DNA of 64,000 nucleotides. Source: Myxacorys californica WJT36-NPBG1 (GTDB taxonomy: Bacteria > Cyanobacteriota > Cyanobacteriia > Leptolyngbyales > Leptolyngbyaceae). The notes beneath the pieces were generated by a model. That model saw only the letters and a program-made list of their open reading frames with translations, ran no database searches and was not told where the DNA came from. The translations under genes were made by a program, and so were the position numbers. The stretch covers positions 18,062-82,061 of the forward strand of contig JAHHHO010000022.1 in NCBI GenBank assembly GCA_019359315.1. Reading direction: 5' to 3'. Shown here in pieces: positions 45,697 through 55,890 of the stretch (positions within the stretch are counted from its first letter, which is position 1; the number at the start of each line of letters is the position of its first letter).

Positions 45697-46767
45697 ATGA
45701 AAAACCTGAAGCGACTATTCGTCGGAGCCTCGGTTGCGATCGTTCTAGAAGCAAGTGCTACTACGTTAGCTTCTGCGGCGACGCTTGGACCTCAAGAGAT
45801 TGTATTTGATACAGCCAATATCAACACTTGGCTGTACAAAGATCCCACAAATCCTACCTATGAAGTCGTGCAAGGAGTCTCACGTAAGTCATTAAATGAC
45901 TTCAACAATCAGGGAAATGTTGCAAAGGCAATTCAAGCGCTGACGGATGAAAATCGAGAGACCAATGTTGAACTGTGGACTAGCGCAGAGACCATCACAG
46001 CGAATGTAGGCTTTTCTGCCAAACTCGGTAAAAATACGGTTCGGGTTGAAAGTGTGACGCTAGCAGATTGGTCAAACAACAATGGTCAACTCGCTAAAAG
46101 CTGGCTCAACGGCTTTTTGACTGCTTACGATTCGGTTCTGCTGCCTGAATGGAAGAGCTTAATTCCTAGCAAGTATGACGAGATGCTAACCGCCCTAACC
46201 ACAAAAGGGCTTTATAGCTCTGGCGACCCGAATATTGGCAGTTTGTCTTTTGACACGGACACGAACGAGTTGAAGGCGGATTTGGTAGGACACCTAGATC
46301 GAGCTGGCTTATACATCGACACGAGACCAACCGTTACTGATACTCGCCGCAACATAAATGGTAAACCAAATCCAAATTATGGCAAACCAATGTCCAATCC
46401 AACCTACCTAAAGCCTAAGTACGATGCTCGTTATGCAACAGGCAGTAAGGTGCTGGATGATGTAATCGCTGCGATCGCGGCTGTGTCAGTTCAGCAAGGA
46501 AAGTATTTCCAAATGAGCGAAATTGCCAAGATCACCTTTAACGACCAGCTAGACTACGCCTTTGCCTTTGCTGCTACGGATTCGGGTGCAATCGCGGGCG
46601 ATCGCAATAAGACCACTGACTCTACCTCTCATACAGGGATCTACACTTGGACAAAGAAATTTCAGTCTCCTCCAACCTCTGTACCAGAACCTGGCACGAT
46701 TTTTGGCACCTTGGCGGTAGCGGGGCTTGCATATCGGATTAGGCGTAAAGGGGTTGTATCTAAATAG
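45697..46767 (+). CDS. PEP-CTERM sorting-domain protein
   Basis: A 356-aa exported protein. It has an N-terminal signal peptide (VGASVAIVLEASATTLASA) and the C-terminal sorting signal SVPEPGTIFGTLAVAGLAYR followed by IRRK, the recognition site of exosortase. The mature region is a secreted domain of unknown function, with many Asn and Thr. PEP-CTERM proteins are anchored or released at the outer surface, often along with extracellular polysaccharide. The gene has its own terminator. No exosortase gene is in this window. Confidence 0.9.
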   Translation: MKNLKRLFVGASVAIVLEASATTLASAATLGPQEIVFDTANINTWLYKDPTNPTYEVVQGVSRKSLNDFNNQGNVAKAIQALTDENRETNVELWTSAETITANVGFSAKLGKNTVRVESVTLADWSNNNGQLAKSWLNGFLTAYDSVLLPEWKSLIPSKYDEMLTALTTKGLYSSGDPNIGSLSFDTDTNELKADLVGHLDRAGLYIDTRPTVTDTRRNINGKPNPNYGKPMSNPTYLKPKYDARYATGSKVLDDVIAAIAAVSVQQGKYFQMSEIAKITFNDQLDYAFAFAATDSGAIAGDRNKTTDSTSHTGIYTWTKKFQSPPTSVPEPGTIFGTLAVAGLAYRIRRKGVVSK

Positions 46768-46799
46768 CAGACGGATAGCACCTTAGAGTAAAACCAAGT

Positions 46800-46833
46800 A
46801 AAACGCTCGATCACCTCAAGATTGAGCGTTTTT
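46800..46833 (+). terminator. Intrinsic terminator of the PEP-CTERM gene
   Basis: AAACGCTCGATC pairs imperfectly with GATTGAGCGTTT around a short loop, with a TTTTT run at the end. Confidence 0.85.
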
Positions 46834-46896
46834 AACATAGAAGACGAAGAGCCTGTGACTTGATCATGTCAGATGATTCTACTTTCGAGTTAATTT

Positions 46897-47303
46897 GACA
46901 ACACTGTTGCGATGCAGGGGCAAGACGTCGCGCTGCTAGGACTGCTAGACACAATAGCCCCGCTTGACTATACCAAACCATTGTCCTCCTCATTGCGGCT
47001 CATGGCTTATTAGGCTCGTTTCTTGCAAGTCAAACCCGCTGTCGCGATCGCCAAAATCAAGCATCAACTCGACGTTCGCATCTCAAATATCCTGCACTTG
47101 AAGCGGCTTGGCGCTGGCTTTATCAAACCCTTGATCGTCCTTTTCCCAATGCAATGCAGGAGACGCGTTACATGCAGCAAAGTGAGCAATCTGTAAATCA
47201 ATACACACCACACCTGTATCCGGGTTGGATCACAGGGTTTCAGGCAAGTGTCAAGATGCAGTTCACAGCTAAAGGGAAATGCCTTGAGCAATCAAAGCAT
47301 TAA
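46897..47303 (+). pseudogene. Decayed thioesterase-domain remnant of a NRPS/PKS
   Basis: From about 46912 one frame reads MQGQDVALLGLLDTIAPLDY, the standard start of thioesterase domains after the SxG site. It ends at a stop at 47011. Another frame from about 46977 is open to 47301 and contains SEQSVNQYTPHLYPGWITGF, matching the later YxPxxYPGxITLF block of the same domains. A frameshift therefore splits one domain, and both the condensation or synthase part and the nucleophile Ser region are absent. Confidence 0.55.
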
Positions 47304-47375
47304 TGTCAAACATTGACGAGAGCGATCGCGGAGTAACCAGTTTCGCTGACTGACGAAATTTAAGACTGATGAACT

Positions 47376-47879
47376 CTACGGCGTCGGAAAGCAGACTCGA
47401 ATGCGGCGCAACAAATCATCGTTATCAATGGGTTTACAGAGAAAATCATCTGCGCCTAATTTCCAGCCTGGTTCTATCATCGATTCGTCATACGCCGTAA
47501 TTAGCACAACAGGAATTGACGAGAGGCGACGATTGCCCCGGATGCGCCGCACCACCTCAAACCCATTCATCTCTGGCATCATGACATCTAACAGAACTAA
47601 GTCAGGTGGCTCAGCCTTCATGTGTTGCAACGCCGCTTGACCACTATCTGCTACATCCACGTCATACCCTTCGGCTTCCAAAAGAGCTTGCAGCAAGAAA
47701 TAGTTATCTGGATTATCATCAACGACCAGAATGCGATGGGTCTCAGAAGTTGGGTTTAACGCTTCAGGCATAGACGTAAACTGGGCTGAGTGGTTCGTAT
47801 AGCCTTGCATTTTAGAATGTAACCTTTCAAGTACACATCGCTCCTGTGGAATAGGTAGAGCTTGATGCCGATCGTCCAA
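47376..47879 (-). CDS. Single-domain response regulator
   Basis: A receiver domain at about residues 48-165 with acidic pocket VVDDNPDN, phosphorylated Asp in LVLLDVMMPEMNG, and Lys in FLCKPID. It lacks an output domain, like CheY or Spo0F types. The first 36-45 residues are unconserved; ATG codons at 47810 or 47771 may be the real start. No kinase is adjacent; the orphan PAS kinase at 17017 is a possible partner (speculative). The thioesterase remnant lies next to it. Confidence 0.9.
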   Translation of the reverse strand: MDDRHQALPIPQERCVLERLHSKMQGYTNHSAQFTSMPEALNPTSETHRILVVDDNPDNYFLLQALLEAEGYDVDVADSGQAALQHMKAEPPDLVLLDVMMPEMNGFEVVRRIRGNRRLSSIPVVLITAYDESMIEPGWKLGADDFLCKPIDNDDLLRRIRVCFPTP

Positions 47880-48096
47880 TCACAGATCTACAACCCTACT
47901 GACGCCTGCGGCAGCGCTTTGTCGTAAAGAGGAATGAAGCTCATCCCTCATTCCTTTCCAAACCCAATTAGTCCGAATTTGACAGATTACACATTGAACA
48001 GGCTACTAGCTCACTTATTCCTCAAATCCCTTTTAAGAAGGACGACATAAAATGGCTACTTCAGTAGGGTTGGATTACTTTTTATCCTAGCCCCCT

Positions 48097-48960
48097 ATGT
48101 TTAGTACTCACGATCGGCTTGTTAAGAAACAAGTCAGTATTGGAAATGCGGCTGGCTCTGACAAATTGCAAATGGGTTCGCCAAGCGAAGTCCACACGAT
48201 TGCCTACCTAGAAGCGGGCACAGATCATGATGCAACGCCAATTGTGTTCTTGCATGGCTGGGCGATCGCGGCTAAGCCCTATCGAGAGATTCTGGATTTG
48301 CTGTCGCAGCGCCATCGGGTAATCATGCCTGACTTGCCTGGATTTGGCGACTCGCGCGACTGCGGACTGGTAGAGAGCTACGATCGCTATGCTGACTATT
48401 TACTTGCCTTTCTAGCTGCATTAGACTTAGATAGGGTGCATCTAATTGGGCACTCAATTGGCGGGGGGATTGGCATCACAATGGCAACATCAGCACCTGA
48501 TAAGATTGTCAGCCTAATTTTACTTGATAGTACCGGAACGCCTAAAGTTCCGCTGCTCGAAGTTCCGGTGCGGCGTGCGATCGAGATGACCTTACAGATT
48601 TCGCCAGCCAAACTTTACCTACAACTTCTAGAGATTCCTCAAGTATTTATACCAAATCTCGCATTCAATCTTCCAAACGTTCTCACAGCATTGTGGCTCT
48701 CGTTAGAAAAAGATCTCCAAGCCCTATTGCCTCACATTCAATCGCCCTGCTTGCTCCTATGGTCTGCTAAAGATCTTACCACTCCCCTTGCAGCGGCTGA
48801 GACAATGCAGCAAGCCATTCCAAATTCTCGTTTGGTCGTAGTCGAAGAGGGATTTCACGAATGGGGACTGTGGTATCCAGAAAAGTTTAGTGCGATCGTG
48901 TCTCGCTTCCTTGAAGATGTGAGTTCTAATCAAGCACCCCGCACTTCCCTTACCGCTTAA
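48097..48960 (+). CDS. Alpha/beta-fold hydrolase
   Basis: A 287-aa protein with the common hydrolase arrangement: oxyanion HGWAIAAKPYR, DLPGFGDS, nucleophile elbow LIGHSIGGGIG, and the later acid and His in LLLWSAKDLTTPL and EEGFHEWGLWYPE. No lid domain stands out. The family covers esterases, lipases and epoxide hydrolases; a specific function cannot be assigned. The start at 48097 adds 40 residues before the core, so a later start is possible. It converges with the porin gene and shares the hairpin at 48981. Confidence 0.85.
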   Translation: MFSTHDRLVKKQVSIGNAAGSDKLQMGSPSEVHTIAYLEAGTDHDATPIVFLHGWAIAAKPYREILDLLSQRHRVIMPDLPGFGDSRDCGLVESYDRYADYLLAFLAALDLDRVHLIGHSIGGGIGITMATSAPDKIVSLILLDSTGTPKVPLLEVPVRRAIEMTLQISPAKLYLQLLEIPQVFIPNLAFNLPNVLTALWLSLEKDLQALLPHIQSPCLLLWSAKDLTTPLAAAETMQQAIPNSRLVVVEEGFHEWGLWYPEKFSAIVSRFLEDVSSNQAPRTSLTA

Positions 48961-48980
48961 AGCGCAATCAGCCAGAGATA

Positions 48981-49012
48981 AAGCCTTGCCAGAACAACGT
49001 CTGACAAGGCTT
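48981..49012. terminator. Hairpin between hydrolase and porin genes
   Basis: AAGCCTTGCCAGA pairs with TCTGACAAGGCTT with one mismatch and a 6-nt loop, between convergent gene ends; likely a shared terminator without a strong U-tract. Confidence 0.65.
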
Positions 49013-49039
49013 CTGATGAGCTCAACCAGGCAATCTAGA

Positions 49040-50893
49040 TTAGAACGAGAATGTTGTTCTAAGAGCGCCAACGAACTGAGTAGCATTGCTGCTGTTATGT
49101 TCAGGATTAAAGATCACAATTACACCCGGTGTGATCGCAATGTTGTCGGTCAGACGATACCGATATAACGCTTCCACATGAATCGCAGTGTCATTATCTT
49201 CACGGTTAGCAATATCGTTCTTGACCACCTTAGAAGGAACGCCAACAATGATACCGCCTAGGTTACCCTCCTTACCCAAGTCAGGGAACGCTAAGAATAC
49301 AGCCCCATTAAGGGATTCTGCCTCATTATCTCCATCCTCCTGATCGATAAACGAGTATCCAAACCAGCCGCCAATGATAAATTTAGGGCTGAGACGCAAC
49401 TGCACCTCACCAGCAAAAGTATCTGACGAAGTGGGTCTACCAAGAGTTGCGCTGGAACCAAAGGGATTTGCTGCAAATGAACTACCTGTGCTTGCTGTGA
49501 GGTTGACCTCACCACCAGGATAGTAGGAGTGAGCATAGGTCAGCGCCAGATCGGTCGATTTGCTTGGTTTGATAACAACCTGTCCTAAAGCGGTATAAGC
49601 ACCGTTGAAGAGACCGTTCTTTGCACTTGGGTCGTTGCTGTTCGTGTCAGAAACGTAACCTCCCTGTAGGGCGAGGAAATCATTGAACTTGTATTCAAAA
49701 GAGCCGCCCGCGCCAGCTGCCCCACTTCGGTAGATGTTGTTAAACCGTCCAAAACGAGAGAGCGCGCCGGTACCGCTGCTTGTAAATGGGCTAAGAGTGC
49801 TGACTAATCCGTTATAGAACTCACTCCCGACCGCATCGACCTGGAATCTAAATTTGTCACCGACGGGGAAACGGTAGAACAGCTTAGCAACACCGAGAGC
49901 GTTTGACTCATTGCCGTCATGCCCTAAGCGAGTCATGTTGGTTCCCGTGAAGGCACCAGAAAACGGAGTGATGTTGCGTGCTTGCAGACGAATTCTTAAC
50001 TGATCCTTACCCGTAAAGCTACTGTCTAAGTTAAGGCGGGCCCGGGCAGCAAAGATAGTCTCAGTATTATCGTCCCTTAATCTGCCTTCGTTTGCAGCAT
50101 TCACACCACCCAGAAAGCCATCGCTACCGTTACGGGTGGCACGATCGCCGAAGGTATCAGCAATCGTAAAGACAGCCTCACCGACGAGTTTGGTAGTGGT
50201 GGAAAACTGCTGTTTTTCTAACGTTGTCGTTCGCGCTTCCAAGGCATCGACCTGACCCCGCAGCGTGGCTATTTCAGCCGCAAATTCTTCTTGCAGCTTT
50301 TGTAATGTTGCTAGATCTTCTCGTTTGACTAAATCTGCGGTAGACGCCGCGATCAGTTCATTCACCCGATCTAAACAGGCATTGAGACCCGCCGCAAACT
50401 CATAACGAGTCAGAGCGCGGTTGCCTCGATAGGTTCTGTCAGGATAGCCAGCAATACATCCGTAGCGCTCGACTAGCGATTGCAAGGCTTGAAACGCCCA
50501 GTCTGTAGGTCTGACATCTGAAAGTTGAGAAACCGAAGTAACTTGATCAGCCGCATCGCTGCCTTCTGCATTGTCAGTATTCACTGGAACGATCGAGGCA
50601 GGTGGGGTCTGCTCAATATTTTGAGCAATTCTTTGGGCTTCAACTCTTTGGACTTCGCTTTGGGAGTTCCTTTGAAGCTTAGCGGAGCTAGTCGTAGAAG
50701 TTACATCAGCCGTCGTCTCTAGTTTGAGCGACTTCATCCCCGAATTAACCATAGTTAGGTCGGCGCGAGACGTTTCAGAAGTCTCAGTTGCTTTTGCAGG
50801 AGTTACTGCAAGCATTACAGCAGTAATCGCCAACGTTGCACTCAGCAGGGATGGAACACCAACGATCGATGTTCGTGCCGTAATTGCTCTCAT
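49040..50893 (-). CDS. Iron-uptake-type porin with SLH domain (OprB family)
   Basis: A 617-aa outer-membrane porin. A signal peptide is followed by a spacer and one SLH domain (about 118-185, VSQLSDVRPTDWAFQALQSL with RALTRYEFAAGLNACLDRV), a coiled coil (about 195-235), and an OprB-like beta-barrel (about 240-617) ending in TTFSF, the aromatic C-terminus used for assembly. The SLH domain probably binds the cell-wall polymer. Such porins are the main outer-membrane pores of cyanobacteria and include those proposed for iron uptake. Start ATG at 50893. Confidence 0.93.
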   Translation of the reverse strand: MRAITARTSIVGVPSLLSATLAITAVMLAVTPAKATETSETSRADLTMVNSGMKSLKLETTADVTSTTSSAKLQRNSQSEVQRVEAQRIAQNIEQTPPASIVPVNTDNAEGSDAADQVTSVSQLSDVRPTDWAFQALQSLVERYGCIAGYPDRTYRGNRALTRYEFAAGLNACLDRVNELIAASTADLVKREDLATLQKLQEEFAAEIATLRGQVDALEARTTTLEKQQFSTTTKLVGEAVFTIADTFGDRATRNGSDGFLGGVNAANEGRLRDDNTETIFAARARLNLDSSFTGKDQLRIRLQARNITPFSGAFTGTNMTRLGHDGNESNALGVAKLFYRFPVGDKFRFQVDAVGSEFYNGLVSTLSPFTSSGTGALSRFGRFNNIYRSGAAGAGGSFEYKFNDFLALQGGYVSDTNSNDPSAKNGLFNGAYTALGQVVIKPSKSTDLALTYAHSYYPGGEVNLTASTGSSFAANPFGSSATLGRPTSSDTFAGEVQLRLSPKFIIGGWFGYSFIDQEDGDNEAESLNGAVFLAFPDLGKEGNLGGIIVGVPSKVVKNDIANREDNDTAIHVEALYRYRLTDNIAITPGVIVIFNPEHNSSNATQFVGALRTTFSF

Positions 50894-51202
50894 TCCTTTG
50901 TCCTCACACCAAATATAAAAAGCAATCTACCACGCCATCCAGTTCTCTTAGATGTTTTCTAGATCACACGCTCTTGCTCTTTCTAAACGGGATTTACTGC
51001 ACTTGCCTACGACTCGACCACGTTTAAAGATAATCCATTGAATACCTTGCAACGTTACTCGAAGGTGTCCCTCATCTCTTCTCTAAAAAGGTTGTGCTTA
51101 ACTGAGGACTTCCACATTCCGCCTATCTCGACTTGCAAAACGTATACCTTCCGTATTGAATGGAAGACGCAGAAGATAAACTTTTATGAAGCGGGGGTAA
51201 AA
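50894..51202. promoter_or_regulatory. Divergent gap between porin and glgA
   Basis: A 309-bp gap whose two flanks are divergent genes, so both promoters lie here. A frame extending upstream of glgA from 51038 has no coding character. No operator recognised. Confidence 0.4.
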
Positions 51203-52678
51203 ATGTATATCGTACAAGTCGCGTCAGAATGTGCGCCCGTCATTAAAGCCGGAGGATTGGGCGATGTTGTCTACGGGCTAAGCCGCGAACTCGAAGCGCA
51301 AGGGCATTGCGTCGAAGTCGTCTTGCCCAAATATGACTGCATGAGATACGACCATATTTGGGGTCTACACAGTGCCTACGACAACCTATTTGTGCCCTGG
51401 TTTGGCGGCAAGGTTCACTGCTCGGTTTATTGCGGGTGGGTACATGGGCAGATTTGCTTTTTCATTGAGCCACACTCACAGGACATGTACTTCGATCGCG
51501 GCTGCTATTACGGCTGTAACGATGACAATCTGCGATTTGCCTTTTTTAGCAGAGCCGCGCTGGAATTTTTACAGCAAAGCAACAAGCGCCCTGATGTGAT
51601 TCACTGCCACGATTGGCAAACGGGCTTAGTGCCGGTGATGCTCTACGAAATCTACAAACATCACGGAATGCCGAACCAGCGGGTGTGCTACACGATTCAC
51701 AACTTCAAGCACCAAGGCACAGCCGGAACCGAAGTTTTAACGGCAACGAATTTGAATCGTCCAGAGTACTACTTTAGCCAAGATAAACTAGGCGATAACT
51801 TCAATCCGTTCGCCATCAATATGATGAAGGGCGGCATTGTTTACTCTAACTATGTCAACACCGTCTCGCCTCATCACGCTTGGGAAGCGCGATATACAGG
51901 AATCAGCTACGGCTTGGGTCACACGCTCGCGCTCTATCAAGACAAATTTGGGGGCATTCTCAATGGATTAGACTACACGTTCTGGAATCCAGAGAGCGAT
52001 CGCTATATTCCTCATCCGTACAGTAAAGAAACCTTCGAGCAAAAACGATATAACACCAAAGCGTTAAGAGAGCGACTGCTGTTACGCGATGAGGAGAAGC
52101 CAATTGTCTGCTATGTCGGGCGTTTAGATGACCAAAAAGGCGTCCATCTGGTTCATCACGCGATGTATTATTCGCTGCAACGAGGCGCGCAGTTTGTATT
52201 ACTTGGATCGGCAACAGAATCGAAGATTAATGATTGGTTTCAACACGAAAAGAATTTTCTCAACAATAATCCAGATTGCCATATTGAACTTGGCTTTAAC
52301 GAAGAGTTATCGCATCTGATTTATGCCGGATCAGACATCATTGTTGTTCCTAGCAACTACGAACCGTGCGGTTTGACGCAAGTAATTAGTTTGAAATACG
52401 GAACAGTGCCAGTCGTGCGCGGAGTCGGCGGATTGGTTAACACTGTTTTCGATCGCGATTACGACCAGAAGCATCCTCCCGAAAAGCGCAACGGCTACAT
52501 GTTCTACGAAACCGATAATAACGCTCTAGAATCTGCATTAGGACGCGCGTTTGATCTTTGGGGCAGAGATCGCAGCGAATTTGAAAACCTTGCACTTCAA
52601 GGTATGGAGTATGACTACTCTTGGCATGATCCCGCCAAAGACTACACGGCAGTATATGACCATATCCGGCATCGGTAA
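51203..52678 (+). CDS. glgA: Glycogen synthase
   Basis: GlgA extends alpha-1,4-glucan chains from ADP-glucose. The 491-aa GT5 enzyme starts MYIVQVASECAPVIKAGGLG, with the ADP-glucose-binding KxGGLGD (Lys15), then DVIHCHDWQTGLVPV and the C-terminal donor site NYEPCGLTQVISLKYGTVPVVR cut across residues 390-420. It resembles the GlgA2 type of cyanobacteria. I placed the start at 51203; the frame from 51038 adds 55 residues that do not match. A hairpin at 52728 follows. No other glycogen gene is near. Confidence 0.95.
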   Translation: MYIVQVASECAPVIKAGGLGDVVYGLSRELEAQGHCVEVVLPKYDCMRYDHIWGLHSAYDNLFVPWFGGKVHCSVYCGWVHGQICFFIEPHSQDMYFDRGCYYGCNDDNLRFAFFSRAALEFLQQSNKRPDVIHCHDWQTGLVPVMLYEIYKHHGMPNQRVCYTIHNFKHQGTAGTEVLTATNLNRPEYYFSQDKLGDNFNPFAINMMKGGIVYSNYVNTVSPHHAWEARYTGISYGLGHTLALYQDKFGGILNGLDYTFWNPESDRYIPHPYSKETFEQKRYNTKALRERLLLRDEEKPIVCYVGRLDDQKGVHLVHHAMYYSLQRGAQFVLLGSATESKINDWFQHEKNFLNNNPDCHIELGFNEELSHLIYAGSDIIVVPSNYEPCGLTQVISLKYGTVPVVRGVGGLVNTVFDRDYDQKHPPEKRNGYMFYETDNNALESALGRAFDLWGRDRSEFENLALQGMEYDYSWHDPAKDYTAVYDHIRHR

Positions 52679-52727
52679 CGTGATTCTGATGCTTGAAAGC
52701 AGACGTAGAGAAAAGATCAATAAATTA

Positions 52728-52761
52728 AAGCTGAAGGCTTCTCTAGGACAGCCTTCAGCTT
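52728..52761 (+). terminator. Hairpin after glgA
   Basis: Perfect 11-bp stem AAGCTGAAGGC with a 12-nt loop, about 50 bp after the glgA stop. Confidence 0.7.
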
Positions 52762-52894
52762 AAGTCAAAAAACACCAGCGCTCTATTAAGGTTAGCGAGT
52801 GAATTACACAATAAGGCTCAGTTCAAACGGTCAGTCTAACTTCGCTATTGGAGCCTGTTAGACACAATTTTCTGGAGCCTGGTAAAGGTGATCG

Positions 52895-53914
52895 CTAAAT
52901 TAACAGTGGACGGAATCCATGTTTGACTGATGCTTGACCGATTTGATCCATTTTCTCAACAGTAATTCGGTTGCGCCCCCACGAAAAATTGGTGTACAAC
53001 TTCTCAAATTCGAGCAGCATCGATTCTGCAAAGCAGGCAAATAGCTGACGAGCGGGAACGTCCATATTGACGATGCTCATGATTCGCCAATCAATATCTA
53101 ATGAATGTTCAACAATGCCACCATTGAGAACATGCACGCCGGGATGCTGAACCTTTGTTCCTAAATTTTTGGGATAGCCACCATCGATCAGCAAGCAAGG
53201 CTGTTTCAGAACGGTCGGGTCAATTTCGACGCCTTTTGGCATACTTGCGACCCATACAATAATGTCAGCTTGCGGCAGCGCTTCTTCCAAGCCCATAATT
53301 TTGCCGCGACCGAGTTCGGCTTGCAACGCTTGCAGGCGTTCTTGATCGCGGGCAATTAGCAGGAGCTCAGCGGCATCGGTACGAGCGTCTAGCCAGCGAC
53401 AGATGGCGCTACCGATATCTCCCGTCGCGCCGCAAACTGCGATCGTCGCCGTTGAAAGATCGATACCCACTTGCTTGGACGCTTGCTCAACCTGCCGACA
53501 AAGAATATAAGCCGTATGCGTATTGCCAGTTGTGAAGCGCTCAAACTCAAGCTTGACGTTGCGGACTTGCTGAATTTGCTGCAAATTAAAATTCTCGAAA
53601 ATAATTGACGAGAAGCCGCCTAACGCCGTGATGTTAATGCCATGCTTTTGAGCATGTGCCATCGCATTAATTATTTTCCGGGTCGCCGCTTTAATACGAC
53701 GGCTTGCCAGCATTTCTGGCAAAAAGCAAGATTCAACGTATTGCCCTTCGATCTTTTGCCCCGTGGCACTCGTAACCTTGATCGTGTCCACGATCTGAGG
53801 GGGGGCGCTGCACCAAAAATCTAACCCCTGATCAGCATATTCTGGATAACCCAGTTCTCGTGCGACAGATTGAGCGTGTTCTAAACTTGTAAGATGACCA
53901 ATTAAACCAAACAT
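52895..53914 (-). CDS. Long-chain acyl-ACP reductase (alkane pathway)
   Basis: AAR reduces fatty acyl-ACP to fatty aldehyde with NADPH, the first of two steps to alkanes. The 339-aa protein starts [20 protein letters not shown], the usual AAR front, and carries the Rossmann fingerprint [17 protein letters not shown]. The catalytic Cys region is probably [18 protein letters not shown] but cannot be confirmed by eye. The gene lies 188 bp downstream of the oxygenase gene on the same strand, the standard cyanobacterial order. The substrate-pairing is known from the family, not seen here. Confidence 0.96.
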   Translation of the reverse strand: MFGLIGHLTSLEHAQSVARELGYPEYADQGLDFWCSAPPQIVDTIKVTSATGQKIEGQYVESCFLPEMLASRRIKAATRKIINAMAHAQKHGINITALGGFSSIIFENFNLQQIQQVRNVKLEFERFTTGNTHTAYILCRQVEQASKQVGIDLSTATIAVCGATGDIGSAICRWLDARTDAAELLLIARDQERLQALQAELGRGKIMGLEEALPQADIIVWVASMPKGVEIDPTVLKQPCLLIDGGYPKNLGTKVQHPGVHVLNGGIVEHSLDIDWRIMSIVNMDVPARQLFACFAESMLLEFEKLYTNFSWGRNRITVEKMDQIGQASVKHGFRPLLI

Positions 53915-54102
53915 CGATGAATTTGGGCCTGAGATCCAGGTGTTGAAAGAGTTAAACCAAATTATAGAGATCAGGGGAACTCGTCATCCGTAATACCTCA
54001 TCGGCAGCACGAATGACGAGCAGATTTTTCATGCTAGAAGAAAACCAGGCAAGAAAAAGTCGGCTACGAGCAATCTCTTCTCCCATAGCCGATTGACGTT
54101 CA

Positions 54103-54798
54103 CTAGGCAGCCGATAAACCGTAGGCTGACATCCGCATAATGTCGCGAGTGGTAAAGCCAATGTTGCTGAGCGCTTCACCGTACTGAATCATGAAGTCTT
54201 CTACCAAGGCTTCTCGTTCCATCGCGAGAACACTAGCGTCGGTTTCGACTTGATTGAGCATTGTCCAGACTAACGGCAGGTTTTGGCGGTTTGCCTCTTC
54301 TAGCTCGGCTTTAGACGCTTCAAAGTTTGCTTTGAGCCATTCCTCACCAAAGTTGAGGTGCAAATACTCGTCTTTAACAACACCTTCGGTGATTTTGCGA
54401 GCAAAGTCATCGGCAACCGGAATGTAGATGTTGTATGCGGCGATCGCAAAACATTCGATGATCAGCGACTGAATCAGCAAGCAGGTGACAATTTTACCTT
54501 CGGCGGCGGCAACTTGGAAGTTGTTGTGTAGTTTAGAGAAGAATTCTTGAGCAAACTCCATGTCTGGTGTTACCTTCAAGTTCTTCCCACAGGCTTCAAA
54601 GCCTTTCTTATGGCGATTTTCCATCTTTGCTAGACCTAACAAGTTATCGCGGTTGTCAGGCAGCAGTTCGGCTAATCGCTGGTAATTATCGTGAGCTTCG
54701 CGCTCGCCTTCGATGACGATCGCATTGATGCGGCTGTAAGCATCTTTGTAGGTTTCACTATGAAAATCTAGGTCTGGGGTCGCCTCAAGTTGGGGCAT
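54103..54798 (-). CDS. Aldehyde-deformylating oxygenase (alkane pathway)
   Basis: ADO converts the fatty aldehyde from AAR into an odd-chain alkane and formate. The 231-aa ferritin-like protein shows the complete di-iron set: Glu32 in GEREAHDNY, Glu60 and His63 in KMENRHKKG, Glu115 in [11 protein letters not shown], and Glu144 and His147 in KDEYLHLNF. The length and all ligands match the family. It is transcribed in front of AAR. About 190 bp separate the two; a joint transcript is likely but an own promoter for AAR cannot be excluded. Confidence 0.97.
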   Translation of the reverse strand: MPQLEATPDLDFHSETYKDAYSRINAIVIEGEREAHDNYQRLAELLPDNRDNLLGLAKMENRHKKGFEACGKNLKVTPDMEFAQEFFSKLHNNFQVAAAEGKIVTCLLIQSLIIECFAIAAYNIYIPVADDFARKITEGVVKDEYLHLNFGEEWLKANFEASKAELEEANRQNLPLVWTMLNQVETDASVLAMEREALVEDFMIQYGEALSNIGFTTRDIMRMSAYGLSAA

Positions 54799-55062
54799 AG
54801 ATTCGGTGTCTCCTGGTCACGAATGCATCGGCAGTCGCCGATTGAGTTTCAGGTTAGGGAAAAGCGGAGATCGGCTCAACTCCGATTAGCTCCTAACCTA
54901 CACTTTACCTTCTCAAGCTAAGGATGAAGCCGAGAATGAGTAAATTCTGCCTATGTGCGTGTTTTAGCCCTCTAAAACACTGATTTTTGAAGTCTGAGTC
55001 GTCAAGCGTTAGTGTAACGTGTAGAAATGCTAATTTTCTAGCAAAGCTGTTTTCTCAATAGT

Positions 55063-55890
55063 ATGAGCCGCGATCGATTCTTCTCCCTAATCAATTCAAG
55101 ATCAGTGACGGCAATTGTGTGGTTTATGTTGCTGACACTGGGAGCAGGATTGGTGCTGCTGCCGTTGGGCGTTGTCTTCATAACGTCGTTGATGCCTGCT
55201 GGAGAGGGATCTGCTTCGTTGACCTTGGAAAATTATCGGGTCGCGTGGCAACGCGGCGGCTTTCTGTTGGCGTTTGCCAATTCGACGCTGGTTGCCCTAG
55301 CTGTGACGGGATTGCAGATCATCACGTCGGCGTTGGCGGGGTATGCGCTGGCACGGCTGAAGTTTCGTGGCAAGCAAGCGTTATTGCTGGTTGTTTTAGC
55401 AACGTTGGTCATCCCATTTCAGATGTTAGTCATTCCGATTTTTCTAGTGCTGAAGTGGGGACATCTGATCAATACGTATGGGGCGCTGATTCTGCCGACA
55501 GCAGCGAATGGATTTGGAATTTTCTTGCTGCGCCAATTTTTTCAGACGATCCCAGTAGAGCTAGAAGAAGCGGCAATGTTAGACGGGGCAAATCGATGGC
55601 AGGTGTTGTGGCGAATTATGTTGCCATTGGCGCGTCCGGCATTGGTAACCTTGTTTCTCTTTACATTTATTGGCGAGTGGAATGATTTGTTTAAGCCGTT
55701 GGTATTTACGACTCGCCCAGAGTTGCGAACGGTGCAGTTAGCGTTAGCCAGTTTTCAGGAGCAGTTTACAAACAGCTGGACGTTGATGATGGCGGCTGTA
55801 GTGATTGCGACAATTCCGGTGATTGTGCTGTTTCTAATCGGTCAACGTCAGTTGATTCGAGGCATTGCGACAACGGGAATTAAGAACTAA
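55063..55890 (+). CDS. Carbohydrate ABC transporter permease
   Basis: A 275-aa inner-membrane permease of the MalG/UgpE type with six helices. The cytoplasmic loop that docks to the ATPase reads EEAAMLDGANRWQVLWRIML, including the EAA motif, and the N-terminal LLPLGVVFITSLMPAGEG is typical. The companion permease, solute-binding protein and ATPase are not adjacent, so it is an orphan that may use subunits encoded elsewhere. Its stop overlaps the parDE remnant on the other strand by 3 bp. Confidence 0.9.
   Translation: MSRDRFFSLINSRSVTAIVWFMLLTLGAGLVLLPLGVVFITSLMPAGEGSASLTLENYRVAWQRGGFLLAFANSTLVALAVTGLQIITSALAGYALARLKFRGKQALLLVVLATLVIPFQMLVIPIFLVLKWGHLINTYGALILPTAANGFGIFLLRQFFQTIPVELEEAAMLDGANRWQVLWRIMLPLARPALVTLFLFTFIGEWNDLFKPLVFTTRPELRTVQLALASFQEQFTNSWTLMMAAVVIATIPVIVLFLIGQRQLIRGIATTGIKN

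Noticed and set aside
55119..55685. 188-aa ORF within the ABC permease gene
   Set aside because: It is a different frame of the permease sequence, rich in Ala, Val and Gly only because of that overlap.
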